Shown one piece after another: positions 26,162 through 35,524 of a stretch of 64,000 bases of DNA. The position numbers and the translations under genes are program-made. How positions within the stretch are numbered: the stretch's first letter is position 1; the number at the start of each line of letters is the position of its first letter. The stretch spans positions 612,501 through 676,500 of the forward strand of contig NZ_CP046393.1 in assembly GCF_009734185.1 (NCBI RefSeq). Direction: 5' to 3'. This stretch comes from Commensalibacter melissae (lineage in GTDB: Bacteria; Pseudomonadota; Alphaproteobacteria; Acetobacterales; Acetobacteraceae). A model generated the notes under the pieces. The model made no database searches. It had not been told where the DNA came from and saw only the letters and a program-made list of their open reading frames with translations.

Positions 26162-27997
26162 ATGAAAAGCGTAATTAAAGAAATAAGACAAAAAAAATAT
26201 AAATATTCATTAGGTATATTACTCCTTTCAAGTGGTTGTTTTTCTGGGGCAGTTTATGCGCAGGTTGGTAATGGGGTTGATGCCTTAGCATTTGGTGAGG
26301 TTGCTCAAGAAACCATGTCTTCAGAACCTGTTGTGGCGTCAAAAGGAATGGTTGTTTCGGCAAGTAATCTTGCTGCAAAAATTGGATCTGAGGTTTTAAA
26401 GAATGGCGGAAATGCAGCTGATGCAGCTGTGGCAGTTGCCTATGCAATGGCGGTTACCTATCCTGCCGCTGGAAATTTAGGGGGTGGGGGGTTCCTCACG
26501 CTTCGTTCACCAAATGGACAGGCTTATTTTATAGATTTTCGAGAGAAGGCGCCAAAAGCAGCAACTTCCAAAATGTTTGTTGACAGTAATGGAAAGAAAA
26601 TTCCCAATGCTTCTATATTGGGATGGAAAGCTGTTGCTATTCCGGGAACGGTGGCAGGTATGGAAATGTTGCGTAAACGATGGGGAAGCAAGTCTCGTGC
26701 GGAATTAATGGCCCCAGCTATTAAACTTGCGCAAAATGGATATATCTTGACGCAGGAAGATATCGATCTGATGGCGACTTCTCTGTCTGATTTTGCCAAA
26801 GATCGCAATGCAGCTAAAATTTTTCTTAAATCAGATGGAAATCCATGGAAAAAAGGGGATATCTTTCGTCAAAAAGATTTGGCAGATACCTTGCAAACTA
26901 TTTCAAAGCATGGGGAAGATGTTTTCTATCATGGTTCAATTGCAAAAAAAATAGTTAATGCCAGTAAAAAGCATGGTGGAATATTGTCCTTGAAAGATTT
27001 TGAAAATTATCATCCACGAATGATGCTGCCATTAACCTGTTCTTATCGAGGTTATCATATTGATACAGCCCCGCCTCCAAGTGGAGGGGGAATAGCTTTG
27101 TGCGAAATGTTAAATATTTTATCCGGTTATGATTTACATAAAATGGGTCTTCAGACAGTTCCTGCGGTGGAAAGACAGGTTGAAGCAATGCGTCGGGCCT
27201 ATTCAGATCGGAGAGATTTGGGGGATCCAGAATTTGTTGATAATCCTGTAAAACACCTGAATGATCCCGATTATGCAGAAAAAATACGCAAAAGCCTGAC
27301 CTTTAAAAAAGCGGTTAATTCCTCTGATTTGGTTCCAGGAAAGGTTACCGAGGCAACATCGTTGAATAAGAAGGAAAGAAAAGCATTATTATCACATGAA
27401 AGAAATGAAACGACGCATTTTTCTGTTATTGACAAGGATGGCATGGCGGTTTCATTAACCTATACGCTTAATGGCTGGTATGGAGCGAGGGTTGTTGCTG
27501 GCAATACCGGTATAATTATGAATGACGAAATGGATGATTTCTCCACGGTGCCAGGTGAAGCAAATATGTATGGAATAATCGGGGGTAAGGCTAATGAAAT
27601 TGCCCCGGGGAAAACGCCCTTATCTTCAATGACACCAACAATAGTTTCCAAAGACAATAAGGTCTTTATGGTTATAGGCAGCCCTGGGGGGTCAAGAATT
27701 CCCACTATTATTCTTTCTGTGATAACAGGTGTCATTGATTACAAAATGAATATTCAGCAGGCGATTAATCTCCCCCGTATACATGAACAATGGCAGCCTC
27801 AGGGAATTCAGCTTGAACATAATGCGTTAAGCGGTCAAGTTCGTAAAATTTTAAAAAGAAAAAACTATCCCTTGGATCTTTACTCTACTTGGGGAATTGC
27901 CGAAGGGATTCTTGTTGAACATGATAAAAACGGAAAGACTGTTTATTATGGCGGGATGGATTATCGTCATGCTGGCGGGGGAGCGATAGGATATTAA
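26162..27997 (+). CDS. ggt: Gamma-glutamyltranspeptidase (periplasmic)
   Basis: A 611-residue Ntn-hydrolase precursor. A long signal peptide (hydrophobic core about 17-33, cleavage near VYA-QVG) directs export. The self-cleavage site is NE-TTHFSV, which makes Thr417 the N-terminal nucleophile of the small subunit. Conserved substrate-binding blocks include NGGNAADAAVAVAYA, the PPPSGGG stretch and PLSSMTPTIV with GSPGGSRIP. The enzyme transfers or hydrolyses the gamma-glutamyl group of glutathione and related compounds. Intact residues and length suggest it is active. It stands between the broken discoidin gene and the SRP RNA and looks monocistronic. Confidence 0.96.
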   Translation: MKSVIKEIRQKKYKYSLGILLLSSGCFSGAVYAQVGNGVDALAFGEVAQETMSSEPVVASKGMVVSASNLAAKIGSEVLKNGGNAADAAVAVAYAMAVTYPAAGNLGGGGFLTLRSPNGQAYFIDFREKAPKAATSKMFVDSNGKKIPNASILGWKAVAIPGTVAGMEMLRKRWGSKSRAELMAPAIKLAQNGYILTQEDIDLMATSLSDFAKDRNAAKIFLKSDGNPWKKGDIFRQKDLADTLQTISKHGEDVFYHGSIAKKIVNASKKHGGILSLKDFENYHPRMMLPLTCSYRGYHIDTAPPPSGGGIALCEMLNILSGYDLHKMGLQTVPAVERQVEAMRRAYSDRRDLGDPEFVDNPVKHLNDPDYAEKIRKSLTFKKAVNSSDLVPGKVTEATSLNKKERKALLSHERNETTHFSVIDKDGMAVSLTYTLNGWYGARVVAGNTGIIMNDEMDDFSTVPGEANMYGIIGGKANEIAPGKTPLSSMTPTIVSKDNKVFMVIGSPGGSRIPTIILSVITGVIDYKMNIQQAINLPRIHEQWQPQGIQLEHNALSGQVRKILKRKNYPLDLYSTWGIAEGILVEHDKNGKTVYYGGMDYRHAGGGAIGY

Positions 27998-28084
27998 TTT
28001 TTGATTATACATATAAAAAATAATTTTTTTGAAAATCAAAAAAAATACTTGCCAATTTTTTTTAATTTGTAATAGAAAGAAACT

Positions 28085-28176
28085 GGAAAGCTTGGGTGGA
28101 CGAACACCTTGTGAACTCGGTCAGGTCCGGAAGGAAGCAGCCATCACGAGTATCGTTTGGGTCATTCAAGCTTTCC
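28085..28176 (+). ncRNA. ffs: Signal recognition particle RNA, small bacterial type (4.5S)
   Basis: The universal SRP domain IV core is present: GGTCAGGTCCGGAAGGAAGC (28119-28138) with the GGAA tetraloop, followed by the AGCA-type symmetric loop. The outer stem closes through GGAAAGCTTG (28085-28094) with CAAGCTTTCC (28167-28176). Together these give a hairpin of about 92 nt. It lies just upstream of dnaX, its usual neighbour in alphaproteobacteria. Exact ends may differ by a few bases. Confidence 0.94.
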
Positions 28177-28274
28177 TTGGATTTAAGACAAATAAATTAG
28201 AATCTCAGGTAATTTAGTGGTATAATCAAAATTCGCAAAACCTGATTTTATCATATTTTCTGGAATGGTTGTTA

Positions 28275-30266
28275 ATGAAAGATATTCCGGACGAGCAATT
28301 ACCCACCCCAGATATAGAGTCTGCTGGATTATTTGAATCCTTATCGAGCGATGATTCTGAGATCAAACCCTCATCTGATGAAAAGTCCTATCGTGTCTTG
28401 GCACGAAAATATAGACCTCAGGATTTCAAGGATTTGATCGGTCAAGAAACGATGGTACGCACTCTGCGCAATGCTTTTGCAATGGGTAGAGTTGCTCATG
28501 CTTTTATGCTTACGGGAGTTAGAGGAGTTGGCAAAACAACAACCGCCCGTATTATCGCGCGTGCATTAAATTGTATAGGGGTTGATGGTCAGGGTGGACC
28601 TACGGCAGATCCCTGTGGTGTTTGTCCAAATTGCAAGGCAATTTTGGCAGATCGGCATCCTGATGTATTGGAGATTGATGCAGCTTCTCATACAGGTGTT
28701 GATGATGTAAGGGAAATTATAGACGGTTCACGTTTCCGTCCCATTCAGGCCAGGATGAAGGTTTATATCATTGATGAAGTTCATATGTTATCGCGTAATG
28801 CGTTTAATGCATTGTTGAAAACACTCGAGGAGCCACCTGACCAGGTTACATTCATTTTTGCGACAACTGAAATTCGCAAGGTTCCCGTAACGGTATTATC
28901 ACGTTGTCAACGGTTTGATCTGCGACGTGTCCCGCAGGATCAGCTAAGTCAATTTTTTCAAAAAATTTCAAATCGGGAAAAAGTAAACATATCTGATGAG
29001 GCTATTCATTTGATTGCGCGTGCAGCTGATGGATCGGTCCGGGATGGTTTATCCTTGTTAGATCAGGCTATTGCACTTGGCCGTGCCACTATCCCTGATC
29101 AGCCAGAAAATGATAAGCGGGATCATGAAATAACGGCTGAAGCTGTTTCAGGCATGTTGGGTTTTGCGGATAAAACCCTAATATTCGATTTACTTGAAGC
29201 GGTTATGTCAGGAAAAGCTGATCAGGTTCTAAGCTTGACTGAACAGGCTTATGCAGGTGGCGTTGATCTGGGCGTGTTATTATCCGATCTTCTGGAACTA
29301 ATTCATCTTCTTTCAAGAATGAAATCATTGCCAAATTTGCAAAATAGTTCTGAATTATCAGAACTTGAACGAAATCGTGGTGGTCATATGGCTTCCGTGC
29401 TTTCCATACCCGTATTGGGCCGCGCATGGCAAATGCTGCTTAAAGGGATTAAGGAGGTTGATATGGCTCCCAATCGTAAGGCAGCAGCTGAAATGATTTT
29501 GATTCGTTTATGTTTTATAGCCGATTTACCCACTCCTGGTGAAATAATCAATCATTTATCCAATTCCCCGGAAAAGAAGTCAGACCAATATTCTCATCAT
29601 TCCTCATTATCATCTTCAGATATGCAATCATCAAAGCCAACGTCATTGGTATCTGTATCAAAAGAGGGTGTCAATTTTCATGGATATGGTAAAGCTTATG
29701 CCTTAAATTCATTGATACAACCAAAATCTGAAGTCCTGTCATTACCTAAACAAAATCCTGAGATCGAAAACCCCAAAATTTTATGGAACAGTTGGCGGGA
29801 AATTATATCTTTTGTAAAGCAGCAACAGGCTGCAATTTTGCATGCCCATTTACGTAACGCGGTTCATCTGGTTAAATTCGCACCACCAATGATTGAAATA
29901 AGAATTGAAGATAGGGCTCCCGCAAATCTGCCCCAACAATTATCAAGATTGTTGAATGAACATTCAGGGTTGCGATGGACAATTGTTCTTTCCCAGCAAA
30001 AGGGTGAACCAACCTTGATGGAACAGGAATCTTTACAGGTTCAGGCCGATTTTGACAAAGTTGCATCTGAACCAATCGTAAAAGAAATTATGCGTATATT
30101 TCCTGGGGCTGTTGTTAATAAGGTTATCAATCCACATCTTGATGAATATGGTCTATTTCCAGAACACAATTCATTTACAGACAGGGATGAGCAAAGTATG
30201 TCAGATCTTGAAACTGAAAAAAAATCAGCAATGATAGATGATTTTGACGAATTGACATATAATTAA
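28275..30266 (+). CDS. dnaX: DNA polymerase III subunits gamma/tau
   Basis: A 663-residue clamp-loader ATPase. After a variable acidic N-terminus of about 35 residues comes the core: RPQDFKDLIGQE, Walker A GVRGVGKTTTAR, a zinc module with CGVCPNC, DEVHML as Walker B and the sensor/arginine-finger SRCQRFDLRR. The C-terminal third (from about 430) is the less conserved tau region that binds the polymerase and DnaB. I start at ATG 28275; the frame opens two codons earlier at TTG. I saw no slippery site that would plausibly give a short gamma form. It heads the dnaX-ybaB-recR set. Confidence 0.95.
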   Translation: MKDIPDEQLPTPDIESAGLFESLSSDDSEIKPSSDEKSYRVLARKYRPQDFKDLIGQETMVRTLRNAFAMGRVAHAFMLTGVRGVGKTTTARIIARALNCIGVDGQGGPTADPCGVCPNCKAILADRHPDVLEIDAASHTGVDDVREIIDGSRFRPIQARMKVYIIDEVHMLSRNAFNALLKTLEEPPDQVTFIFATTEIRKVPVTVLSRCQRFDLRRVPQDQLSQFFQKISNREKVNISDEAIHLIARAADGSVRDGLSLLDQAIALGRATIPDQPENDKRDHEITAEAVSGMLGFADKTLIFDLLEAVMSGKADQVLSLTEQAYAGGVDLGVLLSDLLELIHLLSRMKSLPNLQNSSELSELERNRGGHMASVLSIPVLGRAWQMLLKGIKEVDMAPNRKAAAEMILIRLCFIADLPTPGEIINHLSNSPEKKSDQYSHHSSLSSSDMQSSKPTSLVSVSKEGVNFHGYGKAYALNSLIQPKSEVLSLPKQNPEIENPKILWNSWREIISFVKQQQAAILHAHLRNAVHLVKFAPPMIEIRIEDRAPANLPQQLSRLLNEHSGLRWTIVLSQQKGEPTLMEQESLQVQADFDKVASEPIVKEIMRIFPGAVVNKVINPHLDEYGLFPEHNSFTDRDEQSMSDLETEKKSAMIDDFDELTYN

Positions 30267-30296
30267 TCTCAAAATTAAATTTTGAAAGAGAATTGA

Positions 30297-30620
30297 ATGA
30301 AAAATTTTGCCAATCTTATGAAACAAGCTTCTCAAATGCAAAGCAAGATGACCGAGATGCAAGAAAAGCTTGCCGCCATTACAATTGAGGGTGTATCAGG
30401 GGCCGGTATGGTAACTGTAACATTGGGTGGAAAAGGTGACATGAAATCTATAAAAATCGATCCGAAATTGGCTGATCCAGCTGAAATGGAAATGTTGCAG
30501 GATCTTATTGTTGCAGCTTACAGTGACGCACGTAGGCGACTTGATGAAACAACACAGGAGGAAATGCAGAAAGTTACCGGGGGAATAAATCTTCCTGAAG
30601 GTTTAAAATTTCCTTTCTAA
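30297..30620 (+). CDS. YbaB/EbfC family nucleoid-associated protein
   Basis: A 107-residue DNA-binding protein of the YbaB/EbfC family. Its N-terminal helix is rich in Met and Gln ([19 protein letters not shown]), followed by the conserved [22 protein letters not shown] sheet and the closing [13 protein letters not shown]. Family members are dimers that bind DNA in a tweezer fashion and influence nucleoid structure and, in some species, recombination with RecR. It lies 30 bp after dnaX and about 80 bp before recR, the standard conserved order, and is surely cotranscribed with them. Confidence 0.96.
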   Translation: MKNFANLMKQASQMQSKMTEMQEKLAAITIEGVSGAGMVTVTLGGKGDMKSIKIDPKLADPAEMEMLQDLIVAAYSDARRRLDETTQEEMQKVTGGINLPEGLKFPF

Positions 30621-30701
30621 TTTGACCAGAAGTTATTTTGTGAATATTGGTAATAAAGGTAATTTGTTGTTAGTTAATTATCTTGGTAAGAAGAGGGTAT
30701 C

Positions 30702-31295
30702 GTGGGTGGTCCTGAAATTGAACGGCTAATTTCTTTATTTGGTAAATTACCTGGTTTTGGACCACGTTCGGCGCGTCGTGTTGTTTTGTCATTACTAAAA
30801 CAGCCACATTCCCGTATGATTCCCTTGGCAAACGCGTTAGAACAGGCAGCCAAGATGGTGAGAATCTGTTCTTCCTGTGGTAATTTGGATAGCAGTGACC
30901 CATGCCAGATCTGTAATGATTTAAATCGTAATCGTGAATTGATTTGTATCGTTGAGACAGTTGGGGATTTATGGGCACTGGAAAAAACCGGAGCGTTCAG
31001 GGGATATTATCAGGTGTTGGGCGGCACCTTATCCCCCTTGGCTGGGGTAGGGCCAGAGGATTTAAATCTAGCGCCTCTTTTAAAAAGGTTGAAGCGCAAT
31101 GAAGTCAAGGAAATTATTCTTGCACTTGGTGCTACGGTTGAGGGTGTAACAACTATGCATTGGCTATATGATCAATTGTTACCCTGGCATGTAAAAATTA
31201 CCCGTGTTGGTCAAGGCATTCCAATGGGTGGCTCACTGGAAATTCTTGATGAAGGAACCCTGACAGCGGCTTTGACCGCCAGACGTCCAGCTTAG
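30702..31295 (+). CDS. recR: Recombination protein RecR
   Basis: A 197-residue RecR that works with RecO (and RecF) to load RecA at gaps. The N-terminal helix-hairpin-helix is in KLPGFGPRSARRVV, the four-cysteine zinc finger is CSSCGNLDSSDPCQIC, and a Toprim domain follows (ICIVETVGDLWALEKTG). The C-terminus with RVGQGIPMGGSLEILDEGTL is typical. The start is GTG 30702, preceded by AAGAGGG, a good ribosome site. It completes the ffs-dnaX-ybaB-recR block. Confidence 0.97.
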   Translation: MGGPEIERLISLFGKLPGFGPRSARRVVLSLLKQPHSRMIPLANALEQAAKMVRICSSCGNLDSSDPCQICNDLNRNRELICIVETVGDLWALEKTGAFRGYYQVLGGTLSPLAGVGPEDLNLAPLLKRLKRNEVKEIILALGATVEGVTTMHWLYDQLLPWHVKITRVGQGIPMGGSLEILDEGTLTAALTARRPA

Positions 31296-31379
31296 TTATG
31301 CAAATTCGTAATTTTTTACTGCAAAAATCATGTTGTTTATGATAATAAGTTGCATCTTTACAAAATAAAGGAAAGTTCT

Positions 31380-32186
31380 GTGTCCAATCAAGGGAGATCA
31401 ACTAATTTTTTCCCAGTTTCTGATTCACTCCCTAAAGTTGCTTTTATTACGGGGGCGACCGTAAGGTTAGGGCGTGAAATTGCTTTAACCTTGGCAAGAT
31501 TTGGATTTGATATTGTTTTACATGCCCGTAAGCGCACTCAAGAAGCTGAAACATTGATAGAGGAAATTCGGCAGCTTGGGAGAAATGTAATTCTACTGAC
31601 AGCCGATCTTTCCGATGCTGATCAGGTTAAACGCCTGATGGGACTGGCAGTAGAGCAATTGGGATCAATGGGTATTCTGATTAATAATGCAAGTGTATTT
31701 GAGCGCGATGAATGGGATAGTGTAACCCTGCAATCCTGGCAAGAACATTTAATGCCCAATTTATGGGCCCCTTTTCAGTTAATTCAGGATTTTGCAAAAT
31801 TATTACCGAAGCAATCTAGTGGATGTGTTATTAATTTGCTTGATCAACGTGTATGGTCTCTAACACCACATTTTGTCAGTTATACAGTATCCAAATCCGC
31901 ATTATGGACATTAACACAAACAATGGCCCTAGCATTGGCACATAAATCAATTCGAGTCAATGCAGTTGGACCCGGTCCAGCAATGGCCCATAAACGTCAA
32001 ACCGCCGAACAATTTGCCAATCAATGCAAATCTGTTCCGTTGCAGCGTGGCACGTCTGCACAGGAAGTGGCGCGAGCGGTACTAAGCTTGATATGTTTAC
32101 CATCTGTGACGGGACAGATGATCGCTTTGGATGGAGGGCAACATTTACAGTGGTCACCGACATTAATGCCAGATAAAAACGAGTAA
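31380..32186 (+). CDS. SDR family oxidoreductase, pteridine-reductase-like
   Basis: A 268-residue short-chain dehydrogenase. The cofactor motif reads TGATVRLG, the TGxxxRxG form typical of pteridine reductases (PTR1/FolM) rather than the usual TGxxxGxG, followed by HARKR, which suits NADPH. NNASVFERD and the active-site YTVSKSALW (YxxxK) are present. It is 14 bp upstream of folB, dihydroneopterin aldolase, so a role in reducing a pterin such as dihydrofolate or dihydromonapterin is likely, though inferred. The start is GTG 31380, well spaced from AAGGAAA; the frame itself opens at TTG 31350. Confidence 0.85.
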   Translation: MSNQGRSTNFFPVSDSLPKVAFITGATVRLGREIALTLARFGFDIVLHARKRTQEAETLIEEIRQLGRNVILLTADLSDADQVKRLMGLAVEQLGSMGILINNASVFERDEWDSVTLQSWQEHLMPNLWAPFQLIQDFAKLLPKQSSGCVINLLDQRVWSLTPHFVSYTVSKSALWTLTQTMALALAHKSIRVNAVGPGPAMAHKRQTAEQFANQCKSVPLQRGTSAQEVARAVLSLICLPSVTGQMIALDGGQHLQWSPTLMPDKNE

Positions 32187-32200
32187 AACAGGATTTATTT

Positions 32201-32596
32201 ATGAATTTTTCCCTAGTATGGTCAGGGCATTATGACATACCCTTACGTCGTATTTTTATTCGTGACTTAATTTTGATGGCACGTATAGGTGTTTATGATT
32301 TTGAACAGGAAAATACTCAGCGTATTCAATTGAATATTTCCATTGGAATTCCGGAAGAAAAAGGCGTTGGTCCAGACATTTTATCCCGGACGGTATCCTA
32401 TGCGGATATTGTTGATGATGTAAAAGACACTGTTCTTCAGACCCATTTTCATTTGGTCGAAACGTTGGCTGAGACCTTGGCTGACCGTATCTTGAAAGAT
32501 AAGAGGATTCAGGTTGTTCGCGTCATGATTGAAAAACTGGATATTATTCCGGAGACAGCTGGGGTCGGCGTTGAAATTGAACGATGGAATAGATAA
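32201..32596 (+). CDS. folB: Dihydroneopterin aldolase
   Basis: A 131-residue FolB-type aldolase of folate synthesis, which converts dihydroneopterin to hydroxymethyl-dihydropterin and glycolaldehyde. The family opening RIFIRDLILMARIGVYDFEQ, the central SRTVSYADIVDDV, the VETLAETLADRIL helix and the C-terminal VRVMIEKLDIIPE block with the catalytic Lys are all recognisable. An N-terminal extension of about 17 residues precedes the usual start. It follows the pteridine-reductase-like gene with a 14-bp gap, forming a two-gene folate/pterin unit. Confidence 0.94.
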   Translation: MNFSLVWSGHYDIPLRRIFIRDLILMARIGVYDFEQENTQRIQLNISIGIPEEKGVGPDILSRTVSYADIVDDVKDTVLQTHFHLVETLAETLADRILKDKRIQVVRVMIEKLDIIPETAGVGVEIERWNR

Positions 32597-32770
32597 AGTC
32601 TGCTATTAATACCAGAAAATTTGCAAAATACTTTTTTATCTTTAATTGATTAAATACAAATTTATTAAAATTCAAGTTTGTTATGATATCAAATGCGATT
32701 TAAATGGTAAGACTGGTTAATGTATTTATAACCAGAAAAGAGGAATTCATAATGAATTCCTGTATCATTT

Positions 32771-33094
32771 TTAAGAATCGTTATCGTCGTCGTTATTTTT
32801 AATTGCTTCTATTTCAGAGCCGATAGCATCAACATCGTCCTCAAGATCTGAAGCATCCTCAATTACATCATCGACATCAGCATCTGAATTTTCCAGATCA
32901 TCAGTATCAATAATGGTATCGATTTCTTTTTCTTCGTCCAGATTGCCGCTTCCTTCAATTTGACGATGACGAGGTAGTTCAATGGGTTGTTCAGTGCCAC
33001 ATTTTGGGCATACAGGTAACATTTTGTTTAAATCATAAAAACGAGTCCCACAAGCACAACATGTTCTTTTAATACCCAATTCTAGCTTGACCAT
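32771..33094 (-). CDS. TIGR02300 family zinc-ribbon protein
   Basis: A 107-residue protein with two parts. The first about 40 residues form a zinc ribbon with two CxxC pairs ([14 protein letters not shown] and [10 protein letters not shown]); the FYDLN text is the hallmark of TIGR02300, a family found almost only in alphaproteobacteria. The rest is a highly acidic, low-complexity tail of Asp and Glu. Its function is unknown. It is divergent from aroA, with start codons about 155 bp apart. Confidence 0.94.
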   Translation of the reverse strand: MVKLELGIKRTCCACGTRFYDLNKMLPVCPKCGTEQPIELPRHRQIEGSGNLDEEKEIDTIIDTDDLENSDADVDDVIEDASDLEDDVDAIGSEIEAIKNNDDDNDS

Positions 33095-33249
33095 TTATGT
33101 ATCCTGTTCTCTGATCGAAAAAATAAAACATAAATATGGCGAAATGCCAGTTTATTGTCTTATTGTCAAATGATAAAATACGATTTGTTGATTTAAATCA
33201 AAGTTTTTTTTGTTTTTATACTCTATTTGTTAAATTGGAAAATAAAATT

Positions 33250-34593
33250 ATGACAGTTACTCACTCAAAACGACCACTTGTTGTTTCTTTTCTACAACAG
33301 CCTTTGAAAGGTAAAGTGAATGTTCCAGGTGACAAATCAATCAGCCATCGTGCTCTAATGTTATCGGCTCTGGCAAATGGAGAAACAAAAATCACGGGGT
33401 TGCTTGAGGGTGAGGATGTTATGCAAACCGCTCAGGTCATGCGTGCTTTGGGAGCAATTATTCATCAAAAGGCACCCGGTGAATGGCACGTTATAGGCAA
33501 GGGGGTTGGATATCTGAATGAACCCGATGATGTTTTGAATATGGGAAATTCCGGAACGTCGGCGCGGTTGTTGAGTGGGATTTTATCAACACATAATATT
33601 TTCAGCGTTATGACAGGTGATTGCAGTTTGAGAAAACGCCCCATGAGAAGAGTTATAGAACCCTTGAGCCAGACTGGTGCCCAGTTTATTACGCGCAATG
33701 AAGGACGTTTGCCTATGGCGATCAAGGGAGTGGAAAAGGCTAATCCCGTTACATACCGGTTACCTGTTGCGTCTGCCCAGGTAAAATCCGCCATTTTGTT
33801 GGCGGGTCTAAATGCCAATGGCATGACAATTGTAGAAGAACCGATTGCAACAAGAGATCATACAGAAAATATGTTGAATCATTTTGGGGTAAAGGTTGAT
33901 ATTAGCACCTTAGCTGAAAAAGGTCGCAAAATCTGTTTGCAAGGCCCAACAAAACTAGTAGCTAAAGATGTTAATGTTCCAGGTGATCCATCCTCTGCTG
34001 CATTTGTAATGGTAGCTGGCTTGATTATTTCCGGATCAGAAATACTGATAGAGAATGTTGGACTTAATCCTTTGAGAACCGGGATAATTGAAGCGTTGAA
34101 AATGATGGGAGCAAATTTGCAGATATCTAATAAGCGTCAGGAAGGTGGTGAAATAACGGGTGATATCATTGTTAAAAACACGACATTAAAGGGTGTTGAT
34201 CTTCCGGTTTCAATTGTCCCATCCATGATAGATGAATTTCCAATTCTATCGGTTGCTGCTGCGTATGCCAAAGGCGAGAGCCGTTTTAGAGGATTGGCAG
34301 AATTACGGGTTAAGGAAAGTGATCGGTTTAATAGCATCATAAACATGTTGCGGAAAAATGGTGTTTCTGTTGAATCTCACGGAGATGATATGATTATTGA
34401 GGGTACCTTTGGCAATATTCTAGGGGGAGGCGAAGTTGAAACCCATATGGATCATCGATTGGCAATGAGCGCTTCAATCTTGGGATTAGTTGCAAAAAAA
34501 ACGATAACTATCGATGATATTCGTTTTATACGCACCAGTTTTCCTGGATATTTTGAATTGATGAATTCACTGGGATGTGGATTTCAAATATAA
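33250..34593 (+). CDS. aroA: 3-phosphoshikimate 1-carboxyvinyltransferase (EPSP synthase)
   Basis: A 447-residue EPSP synthase, which adds enolpyruvate from PEP to shikimate-3-phosphate for aromatic amino acid synthesis. Motifs include VPGDKSISHRALM, MGNSGTSARLL, RKRPMRR, SAQVKSAILLAGL, ATRDHTENM and the C-terminal MDHRLAMS. The GDKS, SAQxK and RDHTE patterns are those of class II enzymes (CP4-like). The glycine equivalent to E. coli Gly96 is kept in NSGT. The frame opens at 33136, but ATG 33250 is where homology starts. It leads the aroA-cmk-rpsA operon common in alphaproteobacteria, with cmk 42 bp downstream. Confidence 0.96.
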   Translation: MTVTHSKRPLVVSFLQQPLKGKVNVPGDKSISHRALMLSALANGETKITGLLEGEDVMQTAQVMRALGAIIHQKAPGEWHVIGKGVGYLNEPDDVLNMGNSGTSARLLSGILSTHNIFSVMTGDCSLRKRPMRRVIEPLSQTGAQFITRNEGRLPMAIKGVEKANPVTYRLPVASAQVKSAILLAGLNANGMTIVEEPIATRDHTENMLNHFGVKVDISTLAEKGRKICLQGPTKLVAKDVNVPGDPSSAAFVMVAGLIISGSEILIENVGLNPLRTGIIEALKMMGANLQISNKRQEGGEITGDIIVKNTTLKGVDLPVSIVPSMIDEFPILSVAAAYAKGESRFRGLAELRVKESDRFNSIINMLRKNGVSVESHGDDMIIEGTFGNILGGGEVETHMDHRLAMSASILGLVAKKTITIDDIRFIRTSFPGYFELMNSLGCGFQI

Positions 34594-34635
34594 AATATAA
34601 TTATAACTTAATATAAAGGCTAATAAATATTCATT

Positions 34636-35280
34636 ATGGATAAAAATATAATTATAGCAATCGATGGACCTTCAGGAGTGGGAAAGGGAACATTGGCCAA
34701 GTCAGTAGCTGATTATTTTCATTTACCTTATCTTGATACGGGATTGCTTTATCGGGCAGTTGGTAGAAAAATGCTGGATGCAGGTGAAAAACCAGATTCC
34801 AAATCTGTCCTGGCTTTTGCTGAAAATCTTCAAGAAAAAGATTGGTTAAGAAATGATCTGCGTATACCTGAAGTGGATAAAGCGGCCAGCCAGGTTGCTG
34901 CCAATCCAAAAATCAGAGCCGCTTTATTAAATGTTCAACGCAATTTTGCCATGTTAAGAGGCGGGGTTATGGATGGTCGGGATATTGGAACGGTTATTTT
35001 TCCTTCCGCTGATTTTAAATTTTATCTTACGGCCTCACCAAGGATACGGGCAGAAAGACGCTGGTTGCAATTTGCGAATTCTTTAAAAGCGGAAAATAAA
35101 GAACAGCAGATTAACAAAATAGAGATGGATTTGAAAACCAGGGATGAAATGGATTCGTCTCGAGAAGTAGCTCCGTTAAAACCTGCAGAGGATGCTATTG
35201 TAATTGATACAGATCATTTGACAGCTCTGGAGGTTCTAGAAAAAGTGGTTAATAAAGTAAAAAGACATAATAATTGTTAA
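34636..35280 (+). CDS. cmk: Cytidylate kinase
   Basis: A 214-residue nucleoside monophosphate kinase that phosphorylates CMP and dCMP. The P-loop is GPSGVGKGTLAK at the very start, DTGLLYRAVG follows, then the CMP-binding MDGRDIGTVIFPSADFKFYL and the lid region with ASPRIRAERRW and RDEMDSSREVAPLKPAEDA, all typical. It sits between aroA and rpsA, its normal place. A gap of 244 bp before rpsA suggests that rpsA also has its own promoter. Confidence 0.97.
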   Translation: MDKNIIIAIDGPSGVGKGTLAKSVADYFHLPYLDTGLLYRAVGRKMLDAGEKPDSKSVLAFAENLQEKDWLRNDLRIPEVDKAASQVAANPKIRAALLNVQRNFAMLRGGVMDGRDIGTVIFPSADFKFYLTASPRIRAERRWLQFANSLKAENKEQQINKIEMDLKTRDEMDSSREVAPLKPAEDAIVIDTDHLTALEVLEKVVNKVKRHNNC

Positions 35281-35524
35281 AAAGATAAGAAATTTAAATT
35301 TATCTTTAATAAATTATTGAAAAAAAAGTAACTTCCTTATATGCTCCCCTCTATTCTTAAAGAATAGAATAAATTATTTTTTCGTTGAAATTGTTTCATG
35401 AATTCAATCGTGAAAAAGTCGTATTTTTATAAATAGATTCATTCTATTTTGGAAACGCGCAAATTAAAGTCTGTATATAAAAGGCAATATTTGTCTTTAA
35501 ATGTGACTGGGATTACAGAAACTC

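Noticed and set aside
30217-30224. A8 run in dnaX as a programmed frameshift site making the gamma subunit.
   Set aside because: It lies only about 14 codons before the stop, far beyond the ATPase core, so slippage there could not produce a gamma-sized protein.
35351-35367. Small inverted repeat CTATTC/GAATAG between cmk and rpsA as a terminator.
   Set aside because: The stem is short and AT-rich with no immediate T-run. It is more likely part of the rpsA leader.
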